Assembly: GCA_951799445.1 (NCBI GenBank)
Contig: OX637292.1
Location: 10,171,296-10,235,295 of the forward strand
Reading direction: 5' to 3'
DNA length: 64,000 nucleotides
Origin: Pseudisothecium myosuroides
Taxonomy: Eukaryota > Streptophyta > Bryopsida > Hypnales > Lembophyllaceae
Below the pieces are notes generated by a model. The model searched no databases. It saw only the letters and a program-made list of their open reading frames with translations, and had not been told where the DNA came from. Position numbers and translations under genes: made by a program. Positions 41,224 through 53,399 of this stretch are shown here, piece by piece; positions within the stretch are counted from its first letter, which is position 1, and each line of letters begins with the position of its first letter.

Positions 41224-41599
41224 AAGAATTGTGTTCAATATAAAACTTCCGACCTAATTTGGCATAGTAGAATAACTTTTTCCAAAAACTTTGAACTACA
41301 ATTTTTTTAAAAATCAAGCTAACTTTCATCTCCCAAATCCCGTTTGAGATTTTGAGACTCCAATCAAAAGTTATGGACAAGATTAAGATAGGGGTTGGAA
41401 AGGACATTTTCTTTAACATTTTCAAATATCCTCTCTAAATTTTGTCCATAACTTTCTATTGGAGGTTCAAAACCTCAAACGGGTTCTTAAAAATGAAAGT
41501 TAGCTAATTTCCCAACTCTTATTAGTTCAAAGTATTTTGGAAAAAATGATTCTACTATGCTAAAGTTAGGTTTGAAGTTCTACATTGAACACAATTCTT
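41224..41599. mobile_element. 376-bp foldback (palindromic) element
   Basis: AAGAATTGTGTTCAATATAA on the left matches the inverse of the right end (CATTGAACACAATTCTT). The inverted match continues inward through CATAGTAGAAT, TTTTTCCAAAA, AAGCTAACTTTCAT and AGTTATGGACAA, almost to the middle. No coding frame and no clear target duplication are seen. Confidence 0.8.
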
Positions 41600-41739
41600 T
41601 TGTCTTGACAATGAGCAGTCCTGAAGCTCTCATCTTCAAATTATCCTTTACTTTTTGAGGATTCATGCAAGACAATGGATTTCATTATAAAAACAACCTC
41701 TTCACGGCTTCACCTTACATCTTACAATTGAATTTCCTT

Positions 41740-42250
41740 CAATGTTGTGGTTTGTATTTTCTTTTGAAAGGTATTGTTGTTTCTTCCCAAAAAAGAATAA
41801 CCATGCCATTGAGTAAAATATTCGAACTACAAGATTACATATGAATGAACAAATAGGATCTCCTAGAATATTGTGGTTTGCATTTTTTTTGTAAGGACAT
41901 TGTTGTTTCCCTTGGCAAGGGAGCAACGAGGGGAGCAACTATGCCATTGAGAAAAAAATTCAAACTACAAGATTACATGTGCATTAGCAAATAGGATTTA
42001 ATTTTTTTTGAAAGAAGGTGATGTTTTTTATTCATTTTGTATTTTTGTAACAATCTAGCTGCCTAGGTTTAGGATTTTTTTTTTTTTTGGTACAACCTAG
42101 GTTTTGGATTTTTTTTCCTTTTTTGGAAAAAGGCAATGTTTAAATTTATTTTGTATTTTTGTACAAAGCTAGGTTTTGGATTCTTTTTTTTCCATACTAC
42201 AAGTAAGGTTTTGGAATCTTTCATTTTTTCATTTTTTAGACATTGGGTAA
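41740..42250. repeat. local tandem duplications and T-rich repeats
   Basis: TTGTGGTTTGTATTTTCTTT and CAAACTACAAGATTACAT-type blocks occur twice, at about 41747-41865 and 41872-41993. From 42000 to 42220 a shorter unit recurs (TTTTGTATTTTTGTA followed by CTAGGTTTTGGATT and a T run). The region has no coding potential. Confidence 0.7.
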
Positions 42251-43348
42251 AAGTGATACTAATATAAGATTGACTATATGGTTTACTTTAGGTAATTTGC
42301 CACATTTTTTTTAAACTAGAATTTTTTGAGATTTTTTAAAGTTCAATAGTGATATTCAACATTTTCTTTTAATTTTGTTGATAATTCAAAAGTTAATTTT
42401 AGAAGATGTTTTTCATAATGTAATATTTTATTTTTTATTTTTTATTTTTTATTACTACAAGAATATTTCTTTTCTGAACCGTAGAGTTTTTACTTTCTAC
42501 CTTTTTATTTTGTAAAAATTTAGGTTTTGGATTATTGTGCTGATAAATTGTAGTCCTTATAAATTCTCAATTTTGAAATGAATTAGCATCAAATTTTTCT
42601 AAATTCTTACAAGTGAATTACCTTACTGCGTGGGTTGCTGTTGTAGTTGTTTGAGCTACATTTTGCTTGTCCACTGGTACTTCCGGTCCATACTTGACTT
42701 ACAACCAGTGCAGACGCATCAGCGTAAGCATATGAGGTAGTTCAACAGACAATCCAATGTTCACTTTTCCTTTTCCTCTGGCTTGGTATACAGTGAAACC
42801 TCTCATAATGCAAATTCCCTACTTGCAAAATTAAATGTAGTTCTATATTTGCATATTCCCTATGTGCATAAAGTCTACTACAAAAACCATCAATGGAATT
42901 GATTATGTCCGACATCATTGATTTTTTTAGTTGAACAACCAAATTGAACCAATCAAACACAATTATTGTACTTCATGAGCATGTTTAATTAATTGGCCTT
43001 TGGCACTTGAACTTCTTTACGTGCACATAGCAAAAAGGTACTCCCCACCGTTCCCATGTAGTGAGGGAAGTTTGATTGTAGTACATTCTTTGTATATAGA
43101 GCAATCAACATCCATTTGTAGTCATAATTTTTTTTGCCAAAGCTTGTTTTCCACAAAACTATTTTTGATTTCAAAATTGTGAAGCACACTTGCAAGTGGT
43201 TGTTGTGTAAAATTTCCACCTCAAAAAGACATAGTCCAAGATTACTAAATAGTGGTTGTACATCATTTTCCTTAAAATAAGCTGAAATTTGCTCAAGTAT
43301 GCCATTTCAGAACATCTTAAAGGGATTAATAGTACATGTATCGCTACT
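42251..43348. other. AT-rich intergenic, nothing recognised
   Basis: Homopolymer-rich DNA with short frames only; no exon, RNA gene or element ends are seen. Confidence 0.4.
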
Positions 43349-45012
43349 TTAACCCCTAAACGCCTCAATCCTTTTCTGAGTTTTTGCTCATTTTTACTTA
43401 TATCTTTGTATCAAAATATCATTTACTAGAATTTTATGATTTTGATCATAAAAAAGGTTGTCTTTTCTAGATTCAAGTATTACATTGGATGAAAGAAAAG
43501 TTAGTTGGACTAAACAATGCCTTGAAGCCTTTTGTTCATTGTCCAGAATATGGATGTTGGAGCCCTTTAAGGTTAACAAAATCACACGTTTCTGAATTAG
43601 TGCATGTTGAAAAATTCTTGTATTGTACCAGATTTAACACAATTTTTTTTTTGTAGTGATACTAATTTCCCTCCTTTTTATAAATTCTTATATATCCATG
43701 TGAGGTAGGAGGTCCATAAAATGTCCATGGAAGAGTTGATAATTATAATTTTATTTGGGGAGGTTTGACTTCTTGAAAAGATTTTTAATAAATTTCCCTT
43801 AACTCTTCATGACCCAAGGGGGGGGGGAGGGGATACTTTCAAAATGGGCCAAAACTACCAAGAACTTGAGCAATTTGTTTGCTCATTTTCTCTTGGGATC
43901 AAATAGAATGTAATCTGGTAGATCTTCAAAGCTCACATTGAGAGTGAGCACCTCAAACAATCTCAAATTATTTGGTAGTACGATTTAGGAGGTATTTAAG
44001 TTTGAAGTTTTATCTACATTAATGGAAATACAGGGCAGTGTACCTTGAAAGAGCATATTTTTGTGAGAATATTTTAAAATGATGCCTTTTTGGTGCTCAG
44101 TGAAAGATAAGAGAGTTGAAAATGTACATGTAAAATTTCACAACATTCCAAGCACTTTTCAATTCATGGTGGAGCTTGCAATGCATTGTGGTCACTAAAA
44201 TGAAAGTAGTGTTTGTACCCCCCCAAAAAATGGGACATTTGTCTTCTCCGTGAATTCCTTGGATCTGCCCTTCACTTTGAGGTGGATCTGCCCTTTTTGA
44301 GGTGGGCAAGAATCACATTGGTTGGCTAACTTTTTAAGGTAGACAAGCCTATTACCACCCTGATTTGGATCCAAATATCCTGGGGCCAATTCCAAGAGGT
44401 GTAAATATTTTTCAGAGGTATGTGCTTATTTCATAAATGAAACCCAAGTGGAATTGTAATTTCTATGAATTTTTGAAGTGGTATGCCCCGTAATTACAAA
44501 ACCATCCAAAGAGTGGGATCAAAAACATCTCATAAACAGCCCATTACCCCCTTAACATGTATCTATTGGCATTTAGGTTTCCACCAATGAAGGATTGATA
44601 CGTTAACCCTTTTGGCATTAATGCACCAAAATTGTCAGAAAAATGAAAGGATTTGGATTTTGTAATGAACGAAATTGAGACCAGAAGTAGGTGATTGGAA
44701 TTAATACCAAAAGTAGGGAAACGAAATTAGGACCAGAAGTAGGGAAACATAATTTGGCAGTGATTGGTGATGGGCTAGTTTATCTTAGTCCATGCCTAAA
44801 AATGAGCTATGAACTACACCATTTAACTTTAAGAAAGTCCACAAGGCGGAGTTCAACTTGGAATTTGATGAAACTATTGCCATTGGATTTATAACATAGT
44901 CTATTTTTTAGAAATAATTTTTATTTCTTTAAATACTCAAAATTTGAAAATGAGTAGCTCAAATAAGAGGTGAAGTGACCAAAAAATGGTCGCTTGGGTC
45001 ATTAGGGGTTAA
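43349..45012. mobile_element. possible larger TTAA-ended element
   Basis: TTAACCCCTAAACGCC at 43349 and TCATTAGGGGTTAA ending at 45012 form an 11-bp perfect inverted end pair including TTAA. The 1.66-kb interior does not resemble the 0.93-kb family and holds no transposase frame. Another TTAACCC end at 44603 could pair with the same right end, giving a 0.41-kb element, so the true extent is unclear. Confidence 0.4.
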
Positions 45013-45041
45013 AAGTCACATGGAATTGATGGGCAATTTCG

Positions 45042-45150
45042 TTAAAATGGCAATATTCCAAGTGCCACTTTGACAGTGTGCCGTTTTCACCATCTATGAT
45101 AGATATAGATTTCAAAACGGCCGTTCTGAATTGTTTTCATGCCATTTTAA
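45042..45150. mobile_element. 109-bp TTAA-ended palindromic element
   Basis: Begins TTAAAATGGCA and ends TGCCATTTTAA, perfect 11-bp inverted ends starting with TTAA. Interior blocks (CAAGTGCCACTTT, AGATTTCAAAAC) resemble the segment at 60840-60954, which has the same kind of ends. Confidence 0.5.
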
Positions 45151-45426
45151 AAAAATATTGCATTTTAAAAAAATTGACCGTATTGGCATCTAGTACAAGT
45201 TGATTCATATTTTTTGGAGCTCTTTAGAATTAGTTATGAATTTTTAAAGTTAAAACACAATGGTCACTAAAGGCATTCACCTCTTAATGTGTGCACTCAA
45301 TCCTCCCCTGATTGTTTTGATTTGTACAATGTTGGTGCAATTAGGAAGTAAAATGTTCCTTTGTGTTAGAAAATGCTTTTAGAGACCAAGTGCTTCATAG
45401 ACCTCCTACCTTAGTAATGACAATGT

Positions 45427-45697
45427 CACTATAAGAAACCCCCGTTTTAGGTGACGAGCCCTAATTTTTTGTGACGGATTTTAAATGATGTCAATGTTGA
45501 CAACTTAAAAAATTTTATGTCAACAAAAATGTACAATATAACATCAATATTGACAATTCAATGTTTTTATATCAACATTGATGTTACGTTGGACATTTTT
45601 GTTGACATAAAAATTTTGGATTGTCAACATTGACATCACCTAAAATCCATCACAAAAAATTAGGGCTCATCACCTAAAACGGGGGTTTCTTACAGTA
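45427..45697. mobile_element. 271-bp foldback CACTA-type element
   Basis: Starts CACTATAAGAAACCCCC and ends GGGGGTTTCTTACAGTA. The inverted match continues inward (GTTTTAGGTGACGAGCCCTA against TAGGGCTCATCACCTAAAAC) to a short centre near 45560. TGT flanks both sides (45424-45426 and 45698-45700), a 3-bp target duplication. It would transcribe into a near-perfect hairpin. Confidence 0.85.
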
Positions 45698-46047
45698 TGT
45701 ACTGGTGACATTCTAGAATTTGAGCACAATTCTAAAATGTTTAGTTTAGTGAAGGTTACTTACAATAATGCTGGGCTTGTTGCTAAAGCTTGGGCCAAAG
45801 TATGATTTGGAGTTGGTTCAATTTACAATCAATTGGACCATCTCAAATGGTGCCCAAGTTTTGGTATTGCACCAAGAATCATGGTGACACTATTTTTTAT
45901 TGAGCCAAATTTTTAGGTGGCAAACAAATCGTTATGTATGTGTAACATACACAACTTACTATGTCATCTACTAGAAGGCAAATTGGAATGCAAATTGGAT
46001 CAACTTTGAATATATTGATATGGATATTGGCTACAATAAAGGCTTAA

Positions 46048-46983
46048 TTAACCCCTAAAGGACCAGCCTACTATTTTGAGCTACATGGCGATTTTGGATA
46101 GGTACCTGTGACTAAAAATTTGAATATTTTAGACCCAAATTTTAATAGAAGTTGTGGACAAGGAATATCTTTTATGTGAACAAAATTTTATGACATTTGG
46201 AAATATGAGTCGAAGGTTATGGCCTAATATGTTACTTTTTTTTACTAGGCGGGGTATTCCACGCAGATAAGAAAAAATCATTTTTTTTCAAAAACAAAAA
46301 TTTGAAATTGGTTTTTAAAATTTATATATACGTGGAAAGCTTTGAATCATTCCATTTTGATCAATGAATCAAAAGTTATGAGGAATTTTAGTTTGCAAGC
46401 ATTTATGGATTCTCTACTCTAAAATAAACTTTGAAGTTGCGATTTATTTCATTCAATTTTCAATGTTTTTGGAAAAAATTAAAATTGTAAGATGTAGATT
46501 GTTTATTACAACATTTCAAACATTGGGATTGGCATTTTTCAATTCCATAATTAACTTCTTAACAATTTAGTATTTTGAACCATTCTCTACTTCTTTCTAC
46601 TTACTATTTTTTTCTATATATTGTACAATTCCAAATGATCTAAAATTTTTCAAGCATGTAGCCAACTTGCCCTAAAGAATGAATCCAGAGAGTAACCACC
46701 ATTTTGGATAATTTTTCATACAAATGTGACCTTATGAAGTGCGGCTGCCTGGTTTTTTGCAAGGCCAACAAAAGGGATTTTTGTCAAGTCAAACACTAAT
46801 ATCTTGCAATTCACACAATGAAATTTTTTGAAATTAATTCACATCTTTTCAAACCAGCATGCTACAAGATCCTACGGTCACATGTGTCCAAAAATGTTTT
46901 TTTTTCAAAATATGGTACTTGTGTTCAAAATGGCAGTTTTGGAGTAGTTTTGGAGAAACATAGTCGAGGAATTAAGGGGTTAG
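46048..46983 (+). mobile_element. TTAA-ended element (about 0.93-kb family), copy 2
   Basis: Left end TTAACCCCTAAAGGACC, identical to copy 3; right end decayed (TTAAGGGGTTAG). The interior aligns in order with copy 3: GGTACCTGTGAC near the left, AGTTATGAGGAATT in the middle, ATCTTGCAATTC, AAGATCCTACGGT and AAAATGGCAGTTTT near the right. Orientation is opposite to copy 1. No transposase frame is seen. Confidence 0.8.
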
Positions 46984-48007
46984 CCTATTTAGGCGTAATT
47001 GGACTAAATTAGACAAATAGTTTAGCATGAGACAACTTGCAACGTAATTACACTTGATTTTGCCCCTATTACTAAAACCAACCCCTACAAATTCTTGCCT
47101 AAAATTTACACCTTTGATTCAAGAGAGTGAAGGATCGATTTTGGATACACCTATTTCAATACTTTAATTATTCATGGTTTATTCATACAATATCCTAATT
47201 TTGTTGGTGATGAAATGCCACAAAGTCTCTTCATTTCATAAATCTTGTCAATGACGTTTTGGAGCATGCTGCTGGTGAGGTCTCACGTCAATCGATGCTT
47301 TATTCACCACTTCTGCATGTCCAATACAAGTTCTTTGAGCTGCGATAGGATTTACTTTGACAATCAAGGGAAGAAAAGACTTGGCAGCACTCACTGCATG
47401 CAGCTCCAATCTGCAGTTTCAATCCAGTTGAGGTCCATCTGTTTGAGGTCACTCACTTGAGAACGTTTTCACTCAGCAACAGCAATAGCTTGATGGTACA
47501 GTCAAAAGTGATTTAAATCCCCAGGACAACCAACTGCTGTGTCACAAAGAAATGGGGTCATACAATTTCGTAAATCAAGCATATAGAGCAAACTACGTAG
47601 CCGCAAAACATTTAAGCTTTCCTGCAAAGTGTTTGACGACTGAGCCCATAGTAAATCAGGGCTATTCTCTTAAAAAAATTAGCCTCAATGTGAGGGAAGA
47701 ATTACATACGAATGCTCTCAGAAATGTATTAGATGTATTGTACACTCATTCTGTTAGTGGTTTAGCAGATTGAGAATAAGAGAATAAGGACCTACCAATA
47801 CAACAATATGAAACAAGAAACAAACTAGAGAATCGGGGTGTCAGACCTGGGGATCCCTGCATCCAATTTGCAAGTTTGTTGCCAAATTGAGCACAAGGCG
47901 ATTCTTCTTTCTCCAGTATTATCCCATTGTAGAGTTTTAGGGTGCAATTCTGAAATCTCCATCTCTGGCAGGCTAGCTCTGGCACCTCCTAATCTGCAGT
48001 TGTAATC
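46984..48007. other. intergenic region downstream of the transporter gene
   Basis: Holds the 3' region of the minus-strand transporter. The frames at 47245-47985 are short and lack motifs. Nothing else is recognised. Confidence 0.45.
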
Positions 48008-50665
48008 CTAAGCAGTAATAATGTCTGTACTCTGCTTCACATTGTCAAAATCGTCCACATCCTCCTCGCCCGAGGAACCGCAACACCCTGTGGCAGGCTG
48101 GTTGATTCCGAAGAACCCTACCAGAACCGCAACTGCACCTATAACACTCAGTGGAGATGGGATCTTTCCACGAAGTGAATCCACCGCAGCTGCGATGGGG
48201 ATTTGAATGTTGAGGCCAGCGGTTGCTGCTGTTGGCGTCGTCAGCAGGACAGCTTTAGCCCACAGGTAGTCGCTCAACACATTGTCCAGTAGCCCTGCAA
48301 ACACCTTCCCCTCTTAGTCCCAAATCTCTGAATGCAGGACAGAAATGAAATTCTACACTGACAGCCATCATCACATTCTTTAGCTCTGATACTTCTATAA
48401 TCGGAACCAACGTCGCATTTTGACACGACTGGCCCAAGATTGGCTGGCTCTCTAAACTTGAAATTTGTTGACTCTTAGACATCACAGCTAACTATTCCGT
48501 GTATTGTCGAAAACTGTGACGATCGAGGGTTAGGCATTCTTCTACTCCCATATAGCTCCTATTGCCTTTTTGCTATGTTAATTACGGTAAGATAGCAAGT
48601 CAACGTATGATAAAATCAGGACGACGGATTCAGATTCTTGGATACAATGATGACAACTATGACAATCTTTAGCCCTTGTAAGATTGCAACTTTTTCTTTG
48701 CGAATCACGATCAACATCACGACTTGTCCAAGATTGAAAGACTTTCTAAGCTTGAATTTATTAAGCATTCTTCAATTCCCTTACAGTTCCTATCAGCTCT
48801 TTGCTACGGTAAAATAGCAAGCCAGCATACAAAATTAAGTTATCTATTTGATAGAATCAGGAATGATAGATTTAAATTCGTCGGTGCAACAGAGAGCCTC
48901 CAACGAAACCAACCAAACAATGCCATGAAAGGCTAAGGAACCAAAAAATGATAAGAACGCAAATTTGAGTGACCTTTTCCAATGATGAGGCCAAATTGGT
49001 ATAAGGTGAGCCGATGGAAAGTCTCCAAACCCGTGAAGTGGAGGATCAATGCCACAGGTCCGAGCAAAAGGGCATTAAATAGACCCAGATAGCCAAAAAA
49101 CAGGGCTGTGCTGGCTTTCCCTTCCCCGGCCTCTTCATCAGGTAAACGCTTCCTTATCAGAGTGCTATAAAGAGCATACACCAAAGCAGAAAACAAACAG
49201 AGAACATCGCCCCACCCTGCTCTATTAAATGACCCTCCACTCTCGGAGGAATCTGCCAGGGTCACCGTAATGGTTCCCAGCATGCACAGCAGCACGCTCA
49301 CTAGTTTCGTCCACTTGAACTTCTCATTCAGCAGTGCCAAGGATAGCAAGAAGGTGAAGAGGCTGGATGCGCTGCTCAAGATCGTGTTCGACTGCAACAC
49401 AAGAATACAAGCATGGTCAGATGTAACACAGATTAAGAGAGACGAGAGTGCAAGACTTGTGCTGCAAAGAAGGAGTCGATTGGGGCGACGCTATTTCAAG
49501 TTTCTATGAAAGTCCCAGTACTTTCTAGGGCTCAAAATCGTGCAGGGCCAGATTTGGAACAAAAAGAGAGTTGGGAGCCTACAAGCATGAACTGAGATAC
49601 CTCTTAATGAATCCTATAATGAGCTACCTTGTCTCGAATATAGGCTAGACATGGCATTGAACACACACTTCCCCTTCTCCATGCAACAACTGCACGGAAT
49701 GGTTGTATGAAATATTTGTTCATATTTTATAAAACTTCGTTCTCTTCTCCTGCACTTCATCCACAACTGTAAATTGCAAAAAACTTTGTTGTATGACAAA
49801 CATTTACCCTGGAAATAACTATGTGCAATGATGGGGAATCACTTATTTTCAACAAAACTTTGGACGTTCATCAATAACTACAGCATAAATCACATGATTC
49901 TTGAAAAATTCTTTTCTAGTGGAAGTCTAAAGACCCAGCCACCAATAACAGTTGAAAGTAAGAAGTTTCCAATCATTCAACACAACTTCAAATTTGCATA
50001 GTCCTTCAAAACTTGGGAGTGCGATCGATGACATGTTTCCCACACACACACACACTCTACTGCAAAGAACTCCATATCTGTTAGTTTCTGTTACCTAAAC
50101 CATGACCCTACCGCCTCAACATCCTCTAAACCCTCTCCTTGACGATCGAACCCTAAAAAACCCACTCCAAGTACCACCACAATCAAGCATTCCCCGTATA
50201 AAACGCTCATCTCACCGTAACAGAAGTGTACTTGAGCGACAAGTTGAACGTGAACTGCGCCAGGAACCAAAACGGACAAATCAGCAAGCTCACTTGCGCC
50301 ACCTCACGTCTACTCCACTCCCTCATCGTCTCTCCCACATTCTCCTCCTCCTGCTCCACAACGCCCGAATTAGGGTTAGGGCTCGTCTCTCTGCTGCTCT
50401 CCTCCAGCAGCTTCTCTCTCTCCTCGGACATTACAAACCCACTTCCCTCTGCCCCTCTTCGAAGCAGCAGCCATTTCTGCACCAATTTTCCGACTTCCAC
50501 GATGGGGAGGTACACGACGAACAAGGAGTTGCAAATGTAGGAGAGGAGGAAAGGGGAGACCCCGGCGCCCACGACCGATTGCACCACGAAGCTGGCGAGG
50601 ATCCAGATGAGGGCCACCGTGACGACGTAGAGCATGCCCAGCGCCCAGCGCCATGGCTTCTCCAT
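48008..50665 (-). CDS. EamA-type (SLC35F5-like) membrane transporter
   Basis: A drug/metabolite-transporter superfamily protein of the plant clade related to animal SLC35F5 and yeast THI74; its substrate is not established. Three exons on the minus strand: 50216-50665, 48974-49391 and 48008-48294, GT-AG and in phase, giving about 384 residues. Starting at MEKPWRWALGMLYVVTVA, family blocks follow: SFVVQSVVGAGVSPFLLSYI, CNSLFVVYLP, VSLLICPFWFLAQFTFNLSL, KYTSVT, SNTILSSASSLFTFLLSLAL, FKWTKLVSVLLCMLGTITV, YALYSTLIRKRLPDEE, GLLDNVLSDYLWAKAVLLTT and VGFFGINQP. About ten hydrophobic segments are visible, in two EamA halves, with an acidic cytosolic loop (about residues 75-110). The length fits the family. 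The C-terminus is short and acidic. No defect is seen. Confidence 0.92.
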
Positions 50666-51292
50666 GATCGTTGTTGTTGAAGAAGAAGTTTGAATGAATT
50701 GGAGTCTGTTCTATTCTAATGTGCGATTGTCTCTCTAACTTACGTCCGCCATGAGCTTCGATTTGCGGAACGAAGGGAAGCTCATATTCCAACAGCAAAT
50801 ACACTTCGGTGATGGGATTTCTACAGTAGAAGACGTGCAAGGAAGAGAGACTCCAGCAATGGGGAATGGAATTCGTGAGGATTTCGAGCATTCAATGACC
50901 TTGATGTGCAAGTCCCTTTTTTTTTAATTTATAGGCTCTGGACAGAGTGCTTTGCATCGACAGAAGACATCCTGAGTAATTACGTTATGTTGATACTTGG
51001 TGTTAGGGGTGATGTTTGCAATGAATCTGGTCCAGAGGTAGGTCTAAATTCATTCTTAAGATCCTCAGTAATAAATAACACTCTAAAATACTAAGTGAGA
51101 ACATATCTTATGGTAGGCTGAGGAATGTAGGAGGTTCATACAGTGATTGGGTTCTAAAGGTGTCCTCAAACACAAAGATAGAGATACATTTTGTTTTTTT
51201 CAATGTACCAATTGATGTATCATCAATGAACATACTGAGGTAGATGCTTGAAGTGACTTCTATGGTTCTAATTCCAAATTTTATAGTAAATA

Positions 51293-51836
51293 GTGTGCCT
51301 TGTGCCATTGCTACAATATAATAAAATTTAAGGAAAGTAATTTTTTAATTTATAAAAACTTTGAAATTCAATATTTTTTTCTGTCGTGAGTTAGATTGCT
51401 ACAAGACAAAGCCCGTGCACCCTTCTTTGGTGATAGCTTTTCGACGGTACCAATAATGCGATTAGTGGACGCATATTCTAGGAAATCTCATCGTAACAAC
51501 AAATTAATAAATAAACAAAACAAAACAAAACAACCTAATTTAAGGTATGGACTAGAGTGCCCTATGTCGTTGCTACAAATAAAATAAAAATAAAAGCAAT
51601 TTTTCAATTTTTAATTCATAAAAACTTTGAAATTCAATATCTATTTTACCACAAGCCCAAATGCCACAAAACAAAGTCTATACATCCCTCCTCGTAGAGA
51701 GCTTTTTGACAGTATTAAGGACGTGACCGGAAGACGTACGGTCCACGAGATCTCACTGTAACCAACTAACCAACTAATGAACTAAACTAAACTAAACCAA
51801 ACAAATAGCCTAACTTAAAATATGGATTAGTTTTAC
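51293..51836. repeat. two-copy tandem duplication, about 265-275 bp
   Basis: GTGCCTTGTGCCATTGCTAC near 51294 and GTGCCCTATGTCGTTGCTAC near 51558 start parallel copies. Both contain ATAAAAACTTTGAAATTCAA, AGCTTTT-GACGGTA-like and GTAAC blocks, and end in AACTAAAC/AAAC-type runs followed by CCTAA(T/C)TTAA. Confidence 0.75.
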
Positions 51837-52195
51837 AAAGGGCCAAAAAATATGCAATGACTTGGGATTGATGCCAATTTCATTTGTCTTTTAATAAAAA
51901 ATTTATAGTCAAATATTTCAAAGCAGTCAAACTCCCCAAATTGTAAATCAATTCTAAAAAGATGCTTTATAGCCTTCCTACTTTAGCTACCTTACTTAAA
52001 ATTAAAGCAAGCCATAGCAATAAGGACAACCATAGCCTTTTGTAGTATAGTTTTATGTTTTTAATCTAAAAAGACATTCCTAAAAAGACATTCCATATTC
52101 CTATTTGGTCAAACTTCATTGGTTTTCTATATTAAAATATACCTTTCAAAAATTTGATATTTTTCTCATGTAGTAATAAATACTCACTTTTGGAG

Positions 52196-52372
52196 AAAAC
52201 CATACAAAAATTACAAAAGGGTGCATACATGTCATTTTCCATTGGTTGAAAAAGTTTTATACAAACTTTGAAAGGAATACATGTGTCATTTTTCTATTGG
52301 TTGTAAAAATTTATACAAACTATGAAAGGGATACACGTGTCATTGTTCCAATGAATGTAAAACTTTTACTTT
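52196..52372. repeat. three-copy tandem repeat, period about 53 bp
   Basis: ATACATGTCATTTTCCATTG, ATACATGTGTCATTTTTCTA and ATACACGTGTCATTGTTCCA start near 52225, 52277 and 52331, each followed by a TTTATACAAACT-like block. Short and diverged; it includes CACGTG in the last copy. Confidence 0.75.
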
Positions 52373-52625
52373 CAAAAATTCTTGAAGCTAAATTTTTTGG
52401 AACCCTAAACCCTAATTTCTACAGTTTGTACTCCGAGTTCAAATCTTCCGTTAATGCCTGTTATGACACATGCTCTTATCCTCACACAATTGAACGTGTG
52501 ACAACGATCATGGGCAAAGATCAGTGCAACCTCTCCAAAGTACTGGCGCAATTTTAAGAATGCAGACACAATGCCTGTTATGACACATGCTCTTATCCTC
52601 ATACAAGTTGAACGTGTGACAGATC

Positions 52626-52825
52626 TGTTGTGAACTCAAGGTTGCTTAAGCGGTGCTCTGGATAAGCACAATGAATTGATTAACAACATAACAAAGAACA
52701 AATATATACACTAAGTACATGATCAATGAATCTACAGTAACTTAATCTACGGAGAAGATGAATGAAGTTCTACAGTCTACAGTTCTACAGTCGAAGTTGT
52801 ATCGACGCTGGAGCGTTTTCCAACA
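52626..52825 (-). repeat. copia 3' LTR
   Basis: 200 bp, the downstream LTR in element orientation. Its plus-strand form begins TGTTGTGAACTCAAGG and ends GCGTTTTCCAACA; TG...CA ends are intact. It is preceded by target duplication AGATC. Confidence 0.97.
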
Positions 52826-52840
52826 CCCTCCCTCGCTCTC
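52826..52840 (-). other. copia polypurine tract
   Basis: The minus strand reads GAGAGCGAGGGAGGG directly before the 3' LTR, suited to priming plus-strand DNA synthesis. It shows that the captured fragment lies inside the element. Confidence 0.8.
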
Positions 52841-52862
52841 AGCGTCACTTCAAGTTTCGAAG

Positions 52863-53399
52863 ATGTCTCGTTACAGGTTGCTCCCAGCGAACACTCTGAA
52901 AAATTTGCTGGAGTTTTCGGAAACTCTTTCGTTGGTGAGTGATTTGTCTTGGGGAAGTTTGTTTTTTGTTGTAGTCAATGATGCAATGTAGAAGAACGAT
53001 ACCATTGACGATTCCCATTGATGATGGCAGGTTCAGCTGATTTGTGTGCTGCTTCTATGGGTTGCCATCTTGGTGCGACGCTTGTGCGATAAGGTTCTGG
53101 ACTTTTGTGGGTATGTGTTTTCATTTCTGCAGATAAGCTTGGACGTTCCAACTGAAGCAGAGGGTATTGGTCCTGTCGCAGATAGTACTAGGTTTTTTAG
53201 AGAGGGCAGTTCTAGTGATGTTGGAGAGGAGACAGATGAGCAGTATTGGAGAGACCTCTGTGAGAATCCAGACCATTGGTGGGACAACCGATTGTCCAAG
53301 AGGAACCCTAGAGCTCCTGACTTCAAACACAAACGCTCAAAAAAGGCTCTGTGGATAGATGGGTGGTTCACTCCGAGTTGGGTTAGGAGCAAGTTCTAA
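52863..53399 (+). pseudogene. captured host gene fragment with OSB-type PDF motif
   Basis: On the plus strand, antisense to the retroelement. An ATG at 52863 opens 24 codons (MSRYRLLPANTLKNLLEF and on) to a GTGAGT donor after 52934. An acceptor TTTCTGCAG at 53124-53132 leads to a second exon, 53133-53399. This reads in phase through acidic spacer to YWRDLCENPDHWWDNRLSKR, NPRAPDFKHKRSKKALWIDG and WFTPSWVRSKF, then TAA. The WWDNR...PDFKHK...ALW pattern is the PDF motif of plant organellar single-stranded-DNA-binding (OSB) proteins, recognised from memory. The OB-fold domain normally ahead of it is absent, so this is a fragment. An alternative acceptor at 53032-53033 would keep a hydrophobic segment instead. 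Confidence 0.7.

Larger units (their letters stand above)
50666..52452. other. intergenic region upstream of the transporter, repeat-rich
   Basis: The leader of the minus-strand transporter gene probably occupies 50666-50900. Beyond it are two sets of local repeats and a partial copy of the intron-type repeat: GATGCCAATTTCATTTGTCT near 51872, then AAATATTTCAAAGCAGTC and AACTCCCCA, matching 9977-10045. A telobox-like AACCCTAAACCCTAA lies near 52402. No gene is seen. Confidence 0.5.

Noticed and set aside
43817..43830. Poly-G tract
   Set aside because: A simple homopolymer with no flanking structure suggesting function.
50376..50891. 171-codon minus-strand frame overlapping the transporter start
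   Set aside because: It overlaps transporter exon 1 in another frame and lacks family features; the upstream part is probably leader.
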